Shown here: positions 1 through 6,813 of the stretch, one piece after another
Numbering within the stretch: the stretch's first letter is position 1
How the letters are laid out: every line of letters begins with the position of its first letter
NCBI GenBank assembly: GCA_003140785.1
Contig: PLKY01000266.1
Span: 1,533-9,386 of the forward strand
Direction: 5' to 3'
Length of the DNA stretch: 7,854 bases
Source: Acidobacteriaceae bacterium
GTDB lineage: Bacteria > Acidobacteriota > Terriglobia > Terriglobales > Acidobacteriaceae
Position numbers and translations under genes: made by a program
Notes under the pieces: generated by a model
What the model was told of the DNA's origin: nothing
Database searches by the model: none
What the model saw: only the letters and a program-made list of their open reading frames with translations

Positions 1-1
1 C

Positions 2-1747
2 TTGAGGAAGGGCATTTCAGCCACGCTGGCAGAAGCGGAATTGAACGGCATCCTGCGGCCGCTCGAACCACTGCATACGGGTTTCAAACAGGGCTGGTAT
101 GCCTATGTAAAGCCATTTATGGAAACGCTGGACGGCTCTGCCCGTCCTCTCATATTGCTGCTGATGGGCTCGGTCGTCTTTGTGCTTTTGATCGCCTGCG
201 GAAATGCCGCCAATCTGCTCCTGGCCCGGAGCGCAAGCCGCATGCATGAGCTGGGGGTGCGAGCGACTTTAGGAGCCGGGCGCGATCGGCTGATCCGGCA
301 ATTGCTGACGGAGTCCCTGCTGCTGGGCGTCGGTGGAGGGCTTGCGGGAATCGGTCTGGCATGGGTGTTTCTCCGTGTGCTTCTTCTGCTCGATCCCGGA
401 GACATTCCTCGTCTTCACGAAGCTTCATTGAATGGCAAGGTTCTCGCCTTTGCAGTTGCCATAACATTGCTGACGAGTGTTTTGACAGGAACTCTGCCAG
501 CCCTTTCGGCCTCTCGCGCCAACCTGATCGGGTTTCTCAAGTCTGGAGGGCAGACGGGAGCGAGAGGAAGCCGCAATCGCATTCGCAGCGCCCTAGTTAT
601 GGGCGAGGTTGCGATTGTTGTGGTCTTGCTCGCCGGGGCCGGCCTTCTTGTGAGGAGCTTCATCAAGCTCCAACAGGTGCCGGTCGGCTTTTCTTCGACC
701 ACACTTTCGATGAAGATCGAACTCCCGGAAACCTATGGCAAGTCGGAACAGCGCCACGCTTTCTATCAGACGCTTCTCTCACAGATTGAAGCATTGCAAG
801 GAACAGTGGCGACCGGTGCTATTGAAAATCTGCCGTTGGGTGGTTCCAAAGGAGGCTCTTTATTCCGGGTTGAGGATCATCCGAGCCAGGAGGGCCAGAT
901 GCTGGATGGCGCGGACGTGACGCCGGGATACTTTTCCGCAATGGATATACCGTTGATCGAGGGTCGTTTCTTCACCGAGGAAGATGTGTCCGGGCATCAG
1001 AAAGTGGTCATCGTGAATCAGACGTTCGCGAGAAAGAATTTCCCCGGGCGCAACGCCGTCGGGAAGTGGGTCGCGGGGTTCAACCAGGATGTCTCTGAGC
1101 AACCAGCCAAGGATGCTCTCACGATTGTGGGCGTGGTCGCCGATGTGCGGGACTGGAGCGTGGAGACGCCGCCCCAACCACAACTTTACGGTCCTCTCAG
1201 CGGTCCGGATCACGCATACATCGTGATCCAGTCTACGCTACCCCGTGAGGATGTCGTGCAGTCTGCAACGGCCATCCTGCACCGGCTCGATGTATCCCTC
1301 ACATTTTCCAAGGTGCACACGATGCGGGAAGTGGTTTCTGAATCCACGGCGAGACGCCGGTTCCAGACCGTGCTCCTCACCATATTTGCCGGAATGGCCT
1401 TGGCGTTAGCTCTGGTGGGATTCTACGGGTTGCTCGCATACTCGGCGATGCAACGCAGCTCTGAAATGGGAATAAGAATCGCGCTCGGAGCGACCAGAAT
1501 GCACGTCGCAGGGCTGATCCTTAGACAAGCTCTCCAACTCGTCGTTGTGGCCCTGCTCATAGGGCTGGCTTCAGCACTTGCATTGAGCAGACTGCTAGCC
1601 TCTTCACTCTATGGAGTCCGTCCCTGGGACCCGACGACCTTTACCCTCGTCCCACTACTTTTTCTGACAGCTACTCTCGTAGCTTGCCTTATCCCCGCGA
1701 GACGAGCCGCAAAAACAGATCCAATGGCCATTATCCGTAGCGAATGA
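2..1747 (+). CDS. ADOP-type ABC transporter permease (MacB/FtsX family), 5' truncated by window edge
   Basis: This is the C-terminal 581 residues of an inner-membrane permease with duplicated MacB-like modules. The reading frame is open to the left edge, so the true start lies outside the window; full-length relatives are roughly 800 residues. Visible order: first FtsX module with transmembrane helices near residues 50-66, 104-128 and 146-166 and the signature ELGVRATLGAGR (83-94); a helix near 197-217; a periplasmic MacB-core-like domain at about 225-440 (DVTPGYFSAMDIPLIEGR at 305-322); then a second FtsX module with helices near 456-480, 508-530 and 547-564, the signature EMGIRIALGATR (488-499) and the usual ending IPARRAAKTDPMAIIR. 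No Walker motifs are present. In the family, single-module MacB permeases export macrolides, peptides or lipoproteins with a separate ATPase; the substrate here cannot be told. The tandem-module 'orphan permease' form is characteristic of Acidobacteriota. It ends in two consecutive TGA codons. Confidence 0.93.
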   Translation: MRKGISATLAEAELNGILRPLEPLHTGFKQGWYAYVKPFMETLDGSARPLILLLMGSVVFVLLIACGNAANLLLARSASRMHELGVRATLGAGRDRLIRQLLTESLLLGVGGGLAGIGLAWVFLRVLLLLDPGDIPRLHEASLNGKVLAFAVAITLLTSVLTGTLPALSASRANLIGFLKSGGQTGARGSRNRIRSALVMGEVAIVVVLLAGAGLLVRSFIKLQQVPVGFSSTTLSMKIELPETYGKSEQRHAFYQTLLSQIEALQGTVATGAIENLPLGGSKGGSLFRVEDHPSQEGQMLDGADVTPGYFSAMDIPLIEGRFFTEEDVSGHQKVVIVNQTFARKNFPGRNAVGKWVAGFNQDVSEQPAKDALTIVGVVADVRDWSVETPPQPQLYGPLSGPDHAYIVIQSTLPREDVVQSATAILHRLDVSLTFSKVHTMREVVSESTARRRFQTVLLTIFAGMALALALVGFYGLLAYSAMQRSSEMGIRIALGATRMHVAGLILRQALQLVVVALLIGLASALALSRLLASSLYGVRPWDPTTFTLVPLLFLTATLVACLIPARRAAKTDPMAIIRSE

Positions 1748-2049
1748 TGAAGAGACCGATGCGCTCGTAGAGCGGGGCTATTATCCGGCGCGAATTGGTA
1801 ATGAAAAACGCGCCAGGGTCCAGGAATACGCATTTGTCGCGGCAATCCACTTGAGTGAATAGTCCGCATCTCGTCCACTTGGTTTTCAACCCGTGCACAG
1901 CTTACGGAAGGCACTTCTCTCGGTAGGCGTTAATTCACTTTCCAATCTGAGGCGACAACAAAATCGGCGATAAACCCGTTTCCTGGAACCTCCAAAGTGA
2001 GGCCCAAACAGCCCATCTGTGCGGCGGGACGAGTGGCGCTTCCGGAACC
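1748..2049. other. Gene-free gap between convergent genes
   Basis: This stretch separates the 3' ends of the permease (+) and the VOC gene (-). I see no convincing gene or strong intrinsic terminator. Two weak inverted repeats exist: CGCTC/GAGCG at 1762-1774 and GGCGCG/CGCGCC at 1787-1814 with a 16-nt loop; neither is followed by a T-run. On the - strand the frame of the VOC gene continues beyond its TAA for 39 sense codons (2049 to 1933) before a second TAA at 1930-1932. That extension is noted separately as a possible remnant. Confidence 0.6.
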
Positions 2050-3093
2050 TTAACTCGGGTTGTAAATCAGCTCCAGTGTCACGCCGCCATAAGGCTCGGT
2101 ATCTACATAGACGGCGCGGCCCTTGCCCTTTGCCGTATTCCACGCCGCGGACTGCGACGGAGGGGCACCTCTGGCCGTCATCTTTTCGATGGCCGCGTCC
2201 ATGTCTGTTACCGACAGGCCTAGGTGGTGAAAGCCTTCCCCGTGCTTCTTCCCGTATTCCACGTAAATGTCAGGCCCCGTAATTTGCTGCACCCACTCCC
2301 GCGGAGCGGCCCCGGTGCGATCCCACCCCAGCCACATTTCATACGTACCCGGTTCGCCGCGATAGATGCGGTCCTGCATCTTCGCATGATCGATCGAGGC
2401 AAACGGCTTGAAACCTAGATTCGTGTAGTACGCATCTACCTTCCGTACGTCGTTCACCACCCAGGCAAAATGGTCCACTTTGCCCAAGGGATAGTCGTTG
2501 CCTACGCTCTCCAGCGGGTTTCGCTCCCGATCCGGGTTGTAAATCAATCCCAGCGTATTGCCACCACCTCCGTCGGCTGTATCCAGATAGGCCGCGCGGC
2601 CCCGTCCCTTTTGCCCTTCCCAGTTATCTTCCACCACCACTCCCACGCCCTTCTGGCGAAGGTACGCAACCTGCTCGTCAAACTCCTTCTGAGACTCCAC
2701 CTCGTAGCTCAGCACGCGGATCCCGTCCCCGTGCGCAAGCAGCCCAGCCCGCCAGAACCGGCCTCCTCGCACCGGCTCAATCCATTTGATCTCCAGACTG
2801 CCGATGTGACCGGTCACCTGCTTCACTGTTGCTGGGTCGGGCTTGCCACGATACGTCAGATTCCTGTAGTGCACCACGCCGTCGCGATGAATGTCGCGCA
2901 CTCCCAGATGCTCCCAGTAGCTCACCACCCGGTCCAGATCCTTCACTACCCAAACCACCTGGGATACGTGATGGAAAACATCCTGATTCAGCGTCGGCTC
3001 ATCAGTTGCTGACGCTTCACCCAGCGCGCCCGCGGCCAGTGGTAAAAAGACCACCAACCCCAAAGGCCATCTCAATAGATGCACTCGATGCAC
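2050..3093 (-). CDS. Exported protein with two VOC (glyoxalase/bleomycin resistance/dioxygenase) domains
   Basis: A 347-residue protein. It begins with a Sec-type signal peptide (MHRVHLLRWPLGLVVFLPLA, likely cleavage around residues 28-30 after ASA), so it should act in the periplasm or outside. Domain 1 spans about 40-187 (HHVSQVVWVVKDLDR; ends TLGLIYNP) and domain 2 about 205-346 (KVDHFAWVVNDVRK; FHHLGLSVTD; ends TLELIYNP). The two halves are an internal duplication: GRGRAAYLDT matches GKGRAVYVDT, and CGGGTTGTAAATCA recurs on the + strand near 2056 and 2535. By position, likely metal ligands in domain 2 are His208, Glu252, His289/290 and Glu341; domain 1 keeps His41/42, Glu101 and perhaps His121 but has Gly182 where domain 2 has Glu341. 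VOC enzymes include glyoxalases, extradiol dioxygenases and metal-free binding proteins, so substrate and reaction are open. The GTG start at 3093 is chosen because a good ribosome binding site precedes it and the signal peptide follows it. Confidence 0.88.
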   Translation of the reverse strand: MHRVHLLRWPLGLVVFLPLAAGALGEASATDEPTLNQDVFHHVSQVVWVVKDLDRVVSYWEHLGVRDIHRDGVVHYRNLTYRGKPDPATVKQVTGHIGSLEIKWIEPVRGGRFWRAGLLAHGDGIRVLSYEVESQKEFDEQVAYLRQKGVGVVVEDNWEGQKGRGRAAYLDTADGGGGNTLGLIYNPDRERNPLESVGNDYPLGKVDHFAWVVNDVRKVDAYYTNLGFKPFASIDHAKMQDRIYRGEPGTYEMWLGWDRTGAAPREWVQQITGPDIYVEYGKKHGEGFHHLGLSVTDMDAAIEKMTARGAPPSQSAAWNTAKGKGRAVYVDTEPYGGVTLELIYNPS

Positions 3094-3098
3094 CCCAC

Positions 3099-3104
3099 TT
3101 CCTC
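3099..3104 (-). promoter_or_regulatory. Ribosome binding site of the VOC gene
   Basis: The - strand reads GAGGAA, five bases before the GTG at 3093. It decides the GTG start over a second in-frame GTG three codons downstream. No confident -35/-10 pair was found upstream. Confidence 0.7.
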
Positions 3105-3161
3105 TATTTCAACAACACATGAGGCTATTCCTGAGAAACAACGATTGGCAACTCCACCGAA

Positions 3162-3176
3162 TGGGCGCTTCGCCCA
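3162..3176. repeat. Short GC-rich hairpin
   Basis: TGGGCG and CGCCCA form a perfect 6-bp stem with a 3-nt loop (CTT), and AAT/ATT could extend the stem past a 2-nt bulge. It lies between the VOC gene promoter region and the downstream end of the nitroreductase remnant. No T-run follows on either strand, so a terminator role is weak; it may be a leftover terminator or a structural element. Confidence 0.35.
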
Positions 3177-3267
3177 GCATTGTTCATAACTTCATGTCGC
3201 GGCTTTTTAGGCAGCGGGGTGAAGGCGGGAGGGCACGAAATTCTAATCGCGATGCCGCGCCCCATGG

Positions 3268-3450
3268 TTACTGATCGATCTCACATGTGTCCTTCAAGCG
3301 TTGCGATACGTCACCTTTACGGCCGAGGGCAAATGCCACCTCCAACGCGAAGTCTTCCGGAACAGAGTGCATCGCGCGAGCACGTTCGTGATCGAAGCCG
3401 ACCGTGCCATGCGCATGCCAGCCAAGCAAGGGGTGTACTTCGGAGATCAT
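3268..3450 (-). pseudogene. Nitroreductase-family C-terminal fragment (gene remnant)
   Basis: A 60-codon open stretch whose residues from about 10 onward (GWHAHGTVGFDHERAR, then VPEDFALEVAFALGRKGD) read like the C-terminal part of NAD(P)H-dependent nitroreductases, where a (V/A)H-x-M-A-G-F-D segment precedes 'VPE-x-x-x-V-x-A-x-A-(I/L)-G-x-x-GD'. In the family this part contributes to the FMN-binding dimer. The catalytic and FMN-binding N-terminal two thirds are absent: upstream, the frame hits a TGA at about 3488-3490, and the residues in between do not resemble the family. The frame also stops before the usual arginine-rich, proline-rich tail. It therefore looks like a decayed scrap, lying on the same strand as the LysR remnant. 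The family call rests on recalled motif similarity, not on a search. Confidence 0.45.
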
Positions 3451-3512
3451 GCTTCCATCGAGACGACGGTTCTGATCGGAGGATGACGATCATTCAGCAG
3501 GAGCCGCAATCA

Positions 3513-4043
3513 TCAGGGCCCCGACGTTGCCTCGAGTTTCGCCTCCGTAAACAATCCCTTCGCAGGCACACTCTGAAGCCGGGGGTCTCGATCGGTTCCC
3601 AGGTATTCTCCAAGGAAATCCAACAGCACTTGAACCTTGGGAGTCAGGCGCGCCGAACCGGAGAAGAGGGCGCAGAGGGTGATCGGCTCTGGGCTCCAGA
3701 GCGGCAATATAGACATCAGTCTGTTGCACGTGTCGGTGCGCTTGGCCATATATAGCGGCAGGATGGCGATGCCGAGTCCGCTCAGAGCGAGATCCAGATG
3801 AACGACGGGATCGCTGACAACAACCGTGAACACAATATGCGGAGCTGCGGTCTTCGAACCTCGGCTCAACTTCCAGGTTCCAGAGCCTATGCAACTGTGC
3901 GCCGCGAGGTCGTCAGGAATGCTCGGATTGCCGCGCGCTGCTACGTATTCGGGGCTTGCGAAGAGTCCTCGCTTTGTTCCTGGATAGGGCCGGACTCGTC
4001 GCGCGGAGTCTCTAGGGGCCCGCACTTTGAAGAGGACATCCAC
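3513..4043 (-). pseudogene. LysR-type transcriptional regulator, N-terminally truncated (effector domain only)
   Basis: 176 residues match the C-terminal part of the effector-binding domain of LysR-type regulators: VDVLFKVRAPRDS at the start, then PYPGTKRGLFASPEYVAARG (19-38, the typical 'R-x-L-x-A-S-P-x-Y' segment), SGLGIAILPLYMA (88-100), and LTPKVQVLLDFLGEYLGTDR (133-152) near the end. Complete relatives are about 300 residues with an N-terminal winged helix-turn-helix. Here that domain, the linker helix and the first part of the effector domain are missing. The frame extends upstream only to a TAG at 4092-4094 and those extra residues do not look like LysR, so the homology breaks near 4045-4055. 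The GTG at 4043 is an internal Val codon of the ancestral gene rather than a convincing start. The product could not bind DNA by the family mechanism. Confidence 0.8.
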
Positions 4044-4277
4044 GTCCTCTCGCGGCTCTTGATCCCAGCCGGAGTGGCCGACCTCTGGGGCCTATTTGAC
4101 TTCGTCCGGTTGTTTGGCGATTTGGCTTGGATTTACGTTGGAATACCCAGGAAACGCGGGGTTGAGACTCGTGCTTTCCCAGGTCTGAGAATCCGGTAAT
4201 GACATACATCACTCAGCGGATGAGGGAATTGGACTGGAGTCCAGAACTCGGAATTACGCCAGACGATATTGACGATT
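4044..4277. other. Breakpoint and gene-free stretch upstream of the LysR remnant
   Basis: Homology to LysR stops at its left edge, so a rearrangement or insertion boundary lies at about 4045-4055. I see no gene I trust in this stretch. A tight inverted repeat TGGACT/AGTCCA with a 2-nt spacer sits at 4230-4243, downstream of the - strand ORF ending at 4278. I found no inverted repeat here matching sequence downstream of the IS1595-family transposase. Confidence 0.5.
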
Positions 4278-4571
4278 CTAGTTCACTCCTCCTATTTGCT
4301 CTGGCTTCAGCCGAAGTAGCTCTTGGCGAGCGTGATGCGACAACGTTCCGGCTGGTAACTCCGCTACCTTCTCAACACTTTCCAGATAGCCCACATAAGC
4401 AGCTAGAACCTCTGGAGAATTCTGTATTCGGTGTAAGTCTTCCAAAATCCCTAGCACACCCCGATCCTTCAACTCCTGAATCAATTTCTGATGAACCATC
4501 TCATTGCGCTGAAGAGTCGCAATCTTTTCCGCAAAACCGCGAATAATTCGTTCCCGCTTTTCGGTATCCAT
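4278..4571 (-). CDS. Hypothetical small helical protein (97 aa)
   Basis: I do not recognise this protein. From ATG at 4571 it reads MDTEKRERIIRGFAEKIATL and continues as a charged, largely alpha-helical protein with hydrophobic residues spaced as in amphipathic helices (residues 1-36, 52-72 and 78-92). No signal peptide, membrane segment or cysteine motif is visible. The composition is more protein-like than the overlapping + strand frame (4199-4546), which is rich in Ser and Pro. Doubts: no Shine-Dalgarno sequence precedes the ATG, the start is only 16 bp from the divergent transposase start, and the frame stays open into the transposase gene to 4652. It may be a real gene whose promoter or 5' part was lost when the transposase gene arrived, or a chance ORF. 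Confidence 0.42.
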   Translation of the reverse strand: MDTEKRERIIRGFAEKIATLQRNEMVHQKLIQELKDRGVLGILEDLHRIQNSPEVLAAYVGYLESVEKVAELPAGTLSHHARQELLRLKPEQIGGVN

Positions 4572-4572
4572 G

Positions 4573-4578
4573 AAAGGG
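4573..4578 (+). promoter_or_regulatory. Ribosome binding site deciding the IS1595 transposase start
   Basis: AAAGGG lies nine bases before the ATG at 4588. The in-frame ATG at 4570 has no such site upstream and would overlap it, so 4588 is preferred. Confidence 0.5.
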
Positions 4579-4587
4579 ATTCTATCA

Positions 4588-5526
4588 ATGCAAGTGGAAT
4601 TAAAGACGCTACAGGACGCAATGGAGCATTTCTTAGAGCCTAAGAACGCCATTGCCTACATGGTCCGTCTGCGGTGGCCTGACGGGGTAATTAAATGCCC
4701 GAATTGCGGTGGTACAGATGTTACGTGGATGCCGACCCGGAATCTCTTCCAGTGCCGTAACCGGCATCCGAAAAGGCAATTCTCCGTTAAAGTTGGTACG
4801 ATTTTCGAGGATAGTCCTATTTCTTTAGGAAAATGGCTGCTCATCGGATGGATGCGGGCAAATTGCAGAAATGGAATTTCCTCGCACGAAGTCGGGAGAA
4901 CGATAGGAATTACACAGAAGAGTGCATGGTTTATGCTCCATCGGCTGAGAGCAGCGGCGCACGAAGAGGACCACGCAGAGCCATTATTTAATGAAGTCGA
5001 ATGCGACGAAACCTACGTTGGCGGTCGAACGAAATTCAAACACGCCAGAAAAATCGCTCAGCTAACCAGAAAGCCAAGCATCCACGATAAAACCCCCGTA
5101 ATGGGCATCCTGCAGCGCGGCGGGACCGTCCGCGCTATGGTAGTCAAAAATCACAAGAGAATCCATCTCCATGCAGAGATTCATAAGCACGTTGCACCTG
5201 GGTCCACAATTTACACAGACGATTTACATTCCTATCGCGGTCTGTCTGGCTACGATCACCATTACGTTGACCATCTGACGAAATACGTCAGCGGGCGAAT
5301 TCACACGAACGGTTTAGAGAATTTTTGGTCTCTCTTAAAGCGCTGCATCAAAGGCACATACGTGCAAGTGACGCCAGAGCATTTAAATGCTTACGTCGCA
5401 GAGCAGGTATTTCGCTACAACTCCCGCAAAAAGCTCGGCGTATCTGAAGAGCAGAGATTTTCTCGGCTTTTGGAAGGGACCACGGGGAAGAGATTGACTT
5501 ACGCGGAGTTGATAGGGCGGGAATAG
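4588..5526 (+). CDS. IS1595-family (ISXO2-like) transposase
   Basis: A 312-residue transposase, full length for the family. The N-terminus (LQDAMEHFLEPKNAIAYMV, RLRWPDG) leads into a zinc ribbon with C37-x2-C40 and C56-x3-H60, a small departure from the usual second CxxC. A helix-turn-helix-like region follows at about 82-125 (GISSHEVGRTIGITQKSAWF). The DDE-type core has ECDETYVGG with Asp140, then YTDDLHSY with Asp211, then HTNGLENFWSLLKR (239-252), where Asn241 or Glu244 and Lys251 supply the third acidic/amide and basic positions typical of IS1595 members. It performs DNA strand cleavage and joining at the element's ends. Nothing looks broken. It is followed within four bases by an intrinsic terminator. 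I could not find flanking inverted repeats, so the element's limits are unknown; it may be an intact element with ends I missed, or a transposase left without ends. An in-frame ATG at 4570 would add six residues. Confidence 0.92.
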   Translation: MQVELKTLQDAMEHFLEPKNAIAYMVRLRWPDGVIKCPNCGGTDVTWMPTRNLFQCRNRHPKRQFSVKVGTIFEDSPISLGKWLLIGWMRANCRNGISSHEVGRTIGITQKSAWFMLHRLRAAAHEEDHAEPLFNEVECDETYVGGRTKFKHARKIAQLTRKPSIHDKTPVMGILQRGGTVRAMVVKNHKRIHLHAEIHKHVAPGSTIYTDDLHSYRGLSGYDHHYVDHLTKYVSGRIHTNGLENFWSLLKRCIKGTYVQVTPEHLNAYVAEQVFRYNSRKKLGVSEEQRFSRLLEGTTGKRLTYAELIGRE

Positions 5527-5529
5527 AAA

Positions 5530-5548
5530 ACCCCGCTCGCGGCGGGGT
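5530..5548 (+). terminator. Intrinsic terminator after the IS1595 transposase
   Basis: ACCCCGC and GCGGGGT form a perfect 7-bp stem around the loop TCGCG, starting four bases after the TAG. The downstream tract (CTCTATGGTTCTTT) is only partly T-rich, so efficiency may be moderate. The stem is symmetric and an A-run precedes it, so it could also work on - strand transcripts. Confidence 0.7.
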
Positions 5549-5601
5549 CTCTATGGTTCTTTGACATCCATCTGATCGGCGGCGCTACTGTGCGGGCGCG
5601 T

Positions 5602-5623
5602 CTCGTAGAGATCATACTACGAG
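5602..5623. repeat. Inverted repeat CTCGTAG/CTACGAG
   Basis: Perfect 7-bp arms (5602-5608 and 5617-5623) separated by eight bases, extendable by two G-T pairs. It lies in the 130-bp gene-free spacer between the IS1595 transposase terminator and the ISAs1 insertion. It could be an operator, a hairpin in the leader of the downstream gene before the insertion, or an end structure; nothing visible decides this. Confidence 0.4.
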
Positions 5624-5648
5624 GTCGCGTCTAATGGCTGCTCTCTTA

Positions 5649-5658
5649 CGTTTTCAGT
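5649..5658. repeat. Left copy of 10-bp target-site duplication (ISAs1-family element)
   Basis: CGTTTTCAGT abuts the left inverted repeat and is repeated exactly at 6834-6843. ISAs1-family elements generate 8-10 bp duplications, so this fits. Confidence 0.93.
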
Positions 5659-5678
5659 CAGGGCAAACGCATCTAAAT
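5659..5678. repeat. Terminal inverted repeat of the ISAs1-family element, end nearest the transposase stop
   Basis: The first 16 bases (CAGGGCAAACGCATCT) match the reverse complement of 6818-6833 exactly; the next four match at three positions. The transposase stop codon (5673-5675) lies within it. Confidence 0.93.
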
Positions 5679-6773
5679 TTGGGCTCCGAGTAATCGGAGC
5701 AGATAATCGTGGTCCCAAGCAGCCTGCATGCGTTTACCGTGGATGCCCAGTTTGCAGGTTCTGTCCTGTTTGAGTATGTTGAGCGCGATGCGTGTGAGGA
5801 TGGAGTAGTTCTGGGCGGAGCGGCCGGCACGTTTGCGGCTGAGGTCCTCGCCGAAGCCGACGTCGAGTACCCAGTGCAACTTATTTTCAATGCTCCAGTG
5901 CTGGCGGATGGCTGCGTTCAACCGCGCCGCATTGGGCTTGAGACTGGTGATGTAGTAACGGATTTCCCTTTCTGTTTTGCCCGTCGCCTTGTGATAGCGC
6001 TCGGCCTCGATCCGCACCAGCCCTTGTAAAGACGCCCATTCTCCGGGGGCATCCAATAAGCTCAAATCGGCGAGCACCGAGCAGGTGCGGCGTTCCACGC
6101 GGCCATGGCCGCAGTCGATTTCTTCATCGACAGTATCGGCAGCGAGCATTTGAAACGAGTCCTTGATGTCAGCCAGCAGGGAAGGCTGATTTTCCTTCAC
6201 CGCCAGCACGTAGTCGGCCCGTTGCGCGACGATTTGGCTGGCAATGGATTTCTGGCAGCCGATCGCATCGATGGTCACCACCGCTCCGCTCAGTTCCAGG
6301 GCTTTGAGCAGCTTGGGGATTGCCGTAATCTCGTTGGACTTGTCATCGACCTTGCGCTGGGCAAGGACCAGGTTGTTGGCATTAGCCCAGGCTGAAACCA
6401 TGTGCACCAGTGCCTTGCCAGCCGTAGTCCGTGTCCCACGCAATGTCTTCCCATCGATGGCCACCACCTCGCCGGCGGTCAGCCGGGCAATGGAGCCAAC
6501 CCACGCCGCAAAGCCTTTTTCCAACCCCTCGGTGGCCAGAGCCGCAAAGACACGGTTGAACGTGTCATGAGACGGAATCCCGCCTGGGAGACGCAGAAAA
6601 CCGCGCAGCCACTCGTGCTTCGCCTTGCCATAGTTCTCGATCTCGTTCCAACCGTTGGCGCCGCTTAAAATCGCCGCAATCGCGATCAATAGAATCTCTT
6701 CCAGAAGATGCTCCCGCGTTCGTTCCACGCGCGGGTCCTTCAACTCTGCAAAGTACTTCAGGGGATTTTCCAT
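5673..6773 (-). CDS. ISAs1-family transposase (DDE type)
   Basis: A 366-residue transposase, within the usual 350-400 of the family (also known as H-repeat-associated proteins). The N-terminal associated domain covers about 5-95 (YFAELKDPRVERTREH, then ILSGANGWNEIENYGK). The catalytic core shows AIDGKTLRG with Asp107, VVTIDAIGCQ with Asp169, VLAVKENQPSL (189-199) and HWSIENKLHWVLDV with Glu296, giving the complete DDE triad in the family's context. Start ATG at 6773 is preceded by GGGG three bases upstream (6776-6779), a weak ribosome binding site; the N-terminus matches where the family starts. No frameshift or internal stop is seen, so it should be active if expressed. Confidence 0.95.
   Translation of the reverse strand: MENPLKYFAELKDPRVERTREHLLEEILLIAIAAILSGANGWNEIENYGKAKHEWLRGFLRLPGGIPSHDTFNRVFAALATEGLEKGFAAWVGSIARLTAGEVVAIDGKTLRGTRTTAGKALVHMVSAWANANNLVLAQRKVDDKSNEITAIPKLLKALELSGAVVTIDAIGCQKSIASQIVAQRADYVLAVKENQPSLLADIKDSFQMLAADTVDEEIDCGHGRVERRTCSVLADLSLLDAPGEWASLQGLVRIEAERYHKATGKTEREIRYYITSLKPNAARLNAAIRQHWSIENKLHWVLDVGFGEDLSRKRAGRSAQNYSILTRIALNILKQDRTCKLGIHGKRMQAAWDHDYLLRLLGAQI
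5683..5700. repeat. Hairpin at the 3' end of the ISAs1 transposase gene
   Basis: GCTCCGA and TCGGAGC form a perfect 7-bp stem with a 4-nt loop (GTAA). It lies inside the last codons of the transposase, about 25 bp from the element's end. It is not followed by a T-run on the - strand, so it is not a standard terminator. It could block outside transcription or translation into the gene, or simply be a coding coincidence. Confidence 0.45.
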
Positions 6774-6813
6774 ATCCCCATCTCACTTCTACATAGCCGC
6801 TTGGCATATAGCG

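Noticed and set aside
1762..1814. Possible terminators after the permease (CGCTC/GAGCG and GGCGCG/CGCGCC)
   Set aside because: Short stem or long loop, and no T-run follows either.
2470..3012. 180-aa + strand ORF
   Set aside because: Shadow of the VOC gene, which has clear domains, a signal peptide and a ribosome binding site.
3180..3755. 191-aa + strand ORF
   Set aside because: Antisense to the nitroreductase and LysR remnants; its Arg/Pro/His-rich composition is typical of shadow frames in GC-rich DNA.
3798..4199. 133-aa + strand ORF with a hydrophobic C-terminal half
   Set aside because: Its first part is antisense to the recognisable LysR effector domain, and the rest spans the breakpoint; no start signal or family resemblance.
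4199..4546. 115-aa + strand ORF overlapping the 97-aa - strand ORF
   Set aside because: Composition rich in Ser, Pro and Glu in a low-complexity way, no ribosome binding site, and mostly explained as the antisense of the more protein-like - strand frame.
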